15,150 nt of DNA, taken from Pseudomonadota bacterium (GTDB lineage: Bacteria > Verrucomicrobiota > Verrucomicrobiia > Chthoniobacterales > UBA6821). The stretch lies in contig RFPR01000044.1 of the NCBI GenBank assembly GCA_009928265.1, forward strand, positions 1 through 15,150. Reading direction: 5' to 3'. Below, one piece after another: positions 13,930 to 15,150 of this stretch; the first letter of the stretch is position 1; each line of letters starts with the position of its first letter. The notes beneath the pieces were generated by a model. That model was given only the letters and a program-made list of their open reading frames with translations. It did no database searches and was not told the DNA's origin. The translations under genes were made by a program, and so were the position numbers.

Positions 13930-14002
13930 TGAAAGGATGAAGGATGAGGGATGAAAAGAAAGAATCCCTTCGGATGATTCCTGATTTCTTGAGTTCCTGA
14001 TT
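13930..14002 (-). repeat. Heptamer and direct repeats before the EamA gene
   Basis: On the plus strand, AGGATGA, AGGATGA and GGGATGA follow each other at 13934-13954. Read with the gene this is a TCATCCT array ending a few bases before the ATG. Further upstream TTCCTGATT occurs twice, at 13978-13986 and 13994-14002. The 80-base gap has little else. Confidence 0.55.
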
Positions 14003-14007
14003 AAAAC

Positions 14008-14517
14008 TCAGTCCGTCATGGCCTGATCAGCGGCGACGAGTTTTTCGTACAAGGGTTGCAGGCCTTCCGGGATGACTTTTGTGCCGGCGATCACCGGCAT
14101 GAAGTTCTGATCGCCCGTCCAGCGAGGCACGATGTGAAGGTGGAGATGTTCCTCGTATCCCGCGCCGGCCACGGTGCCAAGGTTGAAGCCGACATTGAAT
14201 CCCTCGGCCTTCACCACCTCGCGCAGGAGGTGTTGGGCATGGGTGGCCAGATGCCAGAGATCGAGCGTCTCTTCATCGGTCAGATCCTCCATGCGTCCCG
14301 TACGGCGATAGGGGACTACCATCAGGTGGCCTGAGGAATAGGGATACTTGTTGAGCATCAGGAAGGCATTCTTCCTGCGGCAGACCACGAAATGAGCCGC
14401 GTCGTCGGAGGTGGCGGCGGCCTCCCCAAGGAAGTCCTCGCCATTGACTCTCTCTCGAGAGAAGTACTCGACGCGCCACGGGGCCCAGAGCGACTCGAGG
14501 TGTTTGGTTGTCTCCAT
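14008..14517 (-). CDS. HIT-family protein, Ap4A hydrolase/phosphorylase-like
   Basis: HIT proteins are small cytoplasmic nucleotide hydrolases or transferases. The 169 residues begin METTKHLESLWAPWRVEYF, where LWAPWR is typical of the bacterial diadenosine-tetraphosphate (Ap4A) branch. The core has NKYPYSSGHLMVVPYR (56-71), NVGFNLGTVAGAGYEEH (108-124) and the histidine triad HLHLHIV (124-130), with the middle His126 as the expected nucleophile. PRWTGDQNFMPV follows, another Ap4A-branch marker. The start at 14517 is chosen because 28 further in-frame residues upstream overlap the lpxB end and do not look like the family. An AGGA lies a few bases before the ATG. It follows lpxB by 16 bases and is probably cotranscribed. 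The exact substrate is not proven. Confidence 0.92.
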   Translation of the reverse strand: METTKHLESLWAPWRVEYFSRERVNGEDFLGEAAATSDDAAHFVVCRRKNAFLMLNKYPYSSGHLMVVPYRRTGRMEDLTDEETLDLWHLATHAQHLLREVVKAEGFNVGFNLGTVAGAGYEEHLHLHIVPRWTGDQNFMPVIAGTKVIPEGLQPLYEKLVAADQAMTD

Positions 14518-14533
14518 GGGTCCTGTTATCCAC

Positions 14534-15150
14534 TTAGGGCTGGAGACATTCAAGCACGGCTCGGGCGGCGCGGCGTGATGCGGGATTTCCGCTTTCCCCA
14601 CCGAGAATGGATGTCACGGAGGCCAGGTCGGAGGAGAGGCGTTCACGCGCTTCGCGGCTGTTGAGGAGGCGAAGCCCCTCGTCGGCCAGTGCTGCTGGCG
14701 TGGCGGCGTGCTGGATGAATTCCCGGACGACCGAGCGGTTCCCAAGGATATTCACCATACCGAGGTACTTCACACGGATTAGCCTCAGGCCGACCTCATA
14801 GGTGAGGGTGGCGACACGATAGACGAGCGCGTAGGGAAGCCCGAGACATCCGGCTTCGAGCGTCGCGGTGCCCGAGCAGACGAGTCCAGCCGCGGCACGT
14901 CGCATCAGATCCCGCGCAGCCCCGATGGTGACAGTGATCTCCACGCCGGCTTCTCGGGCCATGGCGCGGATGATCTCTGCATGGGCAGGCGTGGCGGCTG
15001 CAGCCTCCAAGCGGATCTCAGGGCGTGATTTTCGAATAAGCGCTGCGGCTCTCGCCATGGCGGGAAAGATTCGTCGCACTTCGCGCTCGCGGCTGCCGGG
15101 AAAAAGCCCGAAGAGCATTTCATCGCGTTCGGCGGGAGGGACAGGGCGGA
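14534..15150 (-). CDS. lpxB: Lipid-A-disaccharide synthase, C-terminal part (runs off the edge)
   Basis: LpxB joins UDP-2,3-diacylglucosamine and lipid X to make the lipid A disaccharide, at the inner membrane. About 205 C-terminal residues are present, and the gene continues beyond the right edge in frame. Markers of this glycosyltransferase family 19 enzyme are GLFPGSREREVRRIFP, CSGTATLEAGCLGLPYALVYR, and VKYLGMVNILGNRSVVREFIQ. In the last, the common PNI is VNI, a mild change. EFIQHAATP and the helical tail are as usual. It implies a Gram-negative envelope. The HIT gene follows after 16 bases. Confidence 0.93.
   Translation of the reverse strand, partial: RPVPPAERDEMLFGLFPGSREREVRRIFPAMARAAALIRKSRPEIRLEAAAATPAHAEIIRAMAREAGVEITVTIGAARDLMRRAAAGLVCSGTATLEAGCLGLPYALVYRVATLTYEVGLRLIRVKYLGMVNILGNRSVVREFIQHAATPAALADEGLRLLNSREARERLSSDLASVTSILGGESGNPASRRAARAVLECLQP

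Noticed and set aside
1..15150. tRNA, rRNA or transposase genes
   Set aside because: I looked through the gaps for cloverleaf-like arms with a GTTCGA-type loop and for DDE or tyrosine recombinase motifs in the frames, and saw none.

Overview
The window looks like chromosomal DNA of a GC-rich Gram-negative bacterium. The 3' part of lpxB (lipid A synthesis) implies an LPS outer membrane. Leaders with almost no Shine-Dalgarno sequences, and gaps filled with short purine- or pyrimidine-biased tandem repeats, suggest a member of the PVC group, perhaps Verrucomicrobiota. That placement is an inference and could be wrong. Most genes are ordinary core metabolism.

Layout. 1-114 is the 3' end of an unrecognised plus-strand gene. 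It is followed by sodA (Mn-type superoxide dismutase, 167-781) and a strong hairpin terminator (879-914). Convergent to it lies the minus-strand pair cdsA-dxr (3007-987), which share an ATGA overlap and make CDP-diacylglycerol and MEP. recA (3151-4200) is divergent from cdsA. A pyruvate dehydrogenase cluster follows on the plus strand: pdhA (E1 alpha, with an unusual 90-residue lysine-rich N-terminal tail), pdhB (E1 beta) and pdhC (E2). No E3 (lpd) gene is present. The gaps around and within this cluster carry heptamer and octamer repeats, some in inverted pairs.

About 8345-10030 is a clearly AT-rich accessory patch with three small genes of unknown function: a two-helix membrane protein, a soluble protein and an exported protein. 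The first two are transcribed away from the third. The patch ends on the left in a GC-rich palindromic element that supplies the last codons and stop of the first gene. This suggests acquired DNA spliced onto host sequence.

From 10033 to the end everything is on the minus strand. In order of transcription these are lpxB (partial), a HIT-family Ap4A-hydrolase-like protein, an EamA/DMT transporter, two adjacent DUF4239 (bestrophin-like) membrane proteins that are paralogues of each other, and then dctA, a C4-dicarboxylate symporter. The first five are closely packed and probably share transcripts.

I found no tRNA, rRNA, CRISPR array, insertion sequence, prophage or recognisable defence system. 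The observations most worth a second look are the histone-like tail on PdhA, the tandem heptamers standing where a ribosome-binding site should be (pdhB and the EamA gene), the AT-rich patch with its junction, and the tandem DUF4239 pair.
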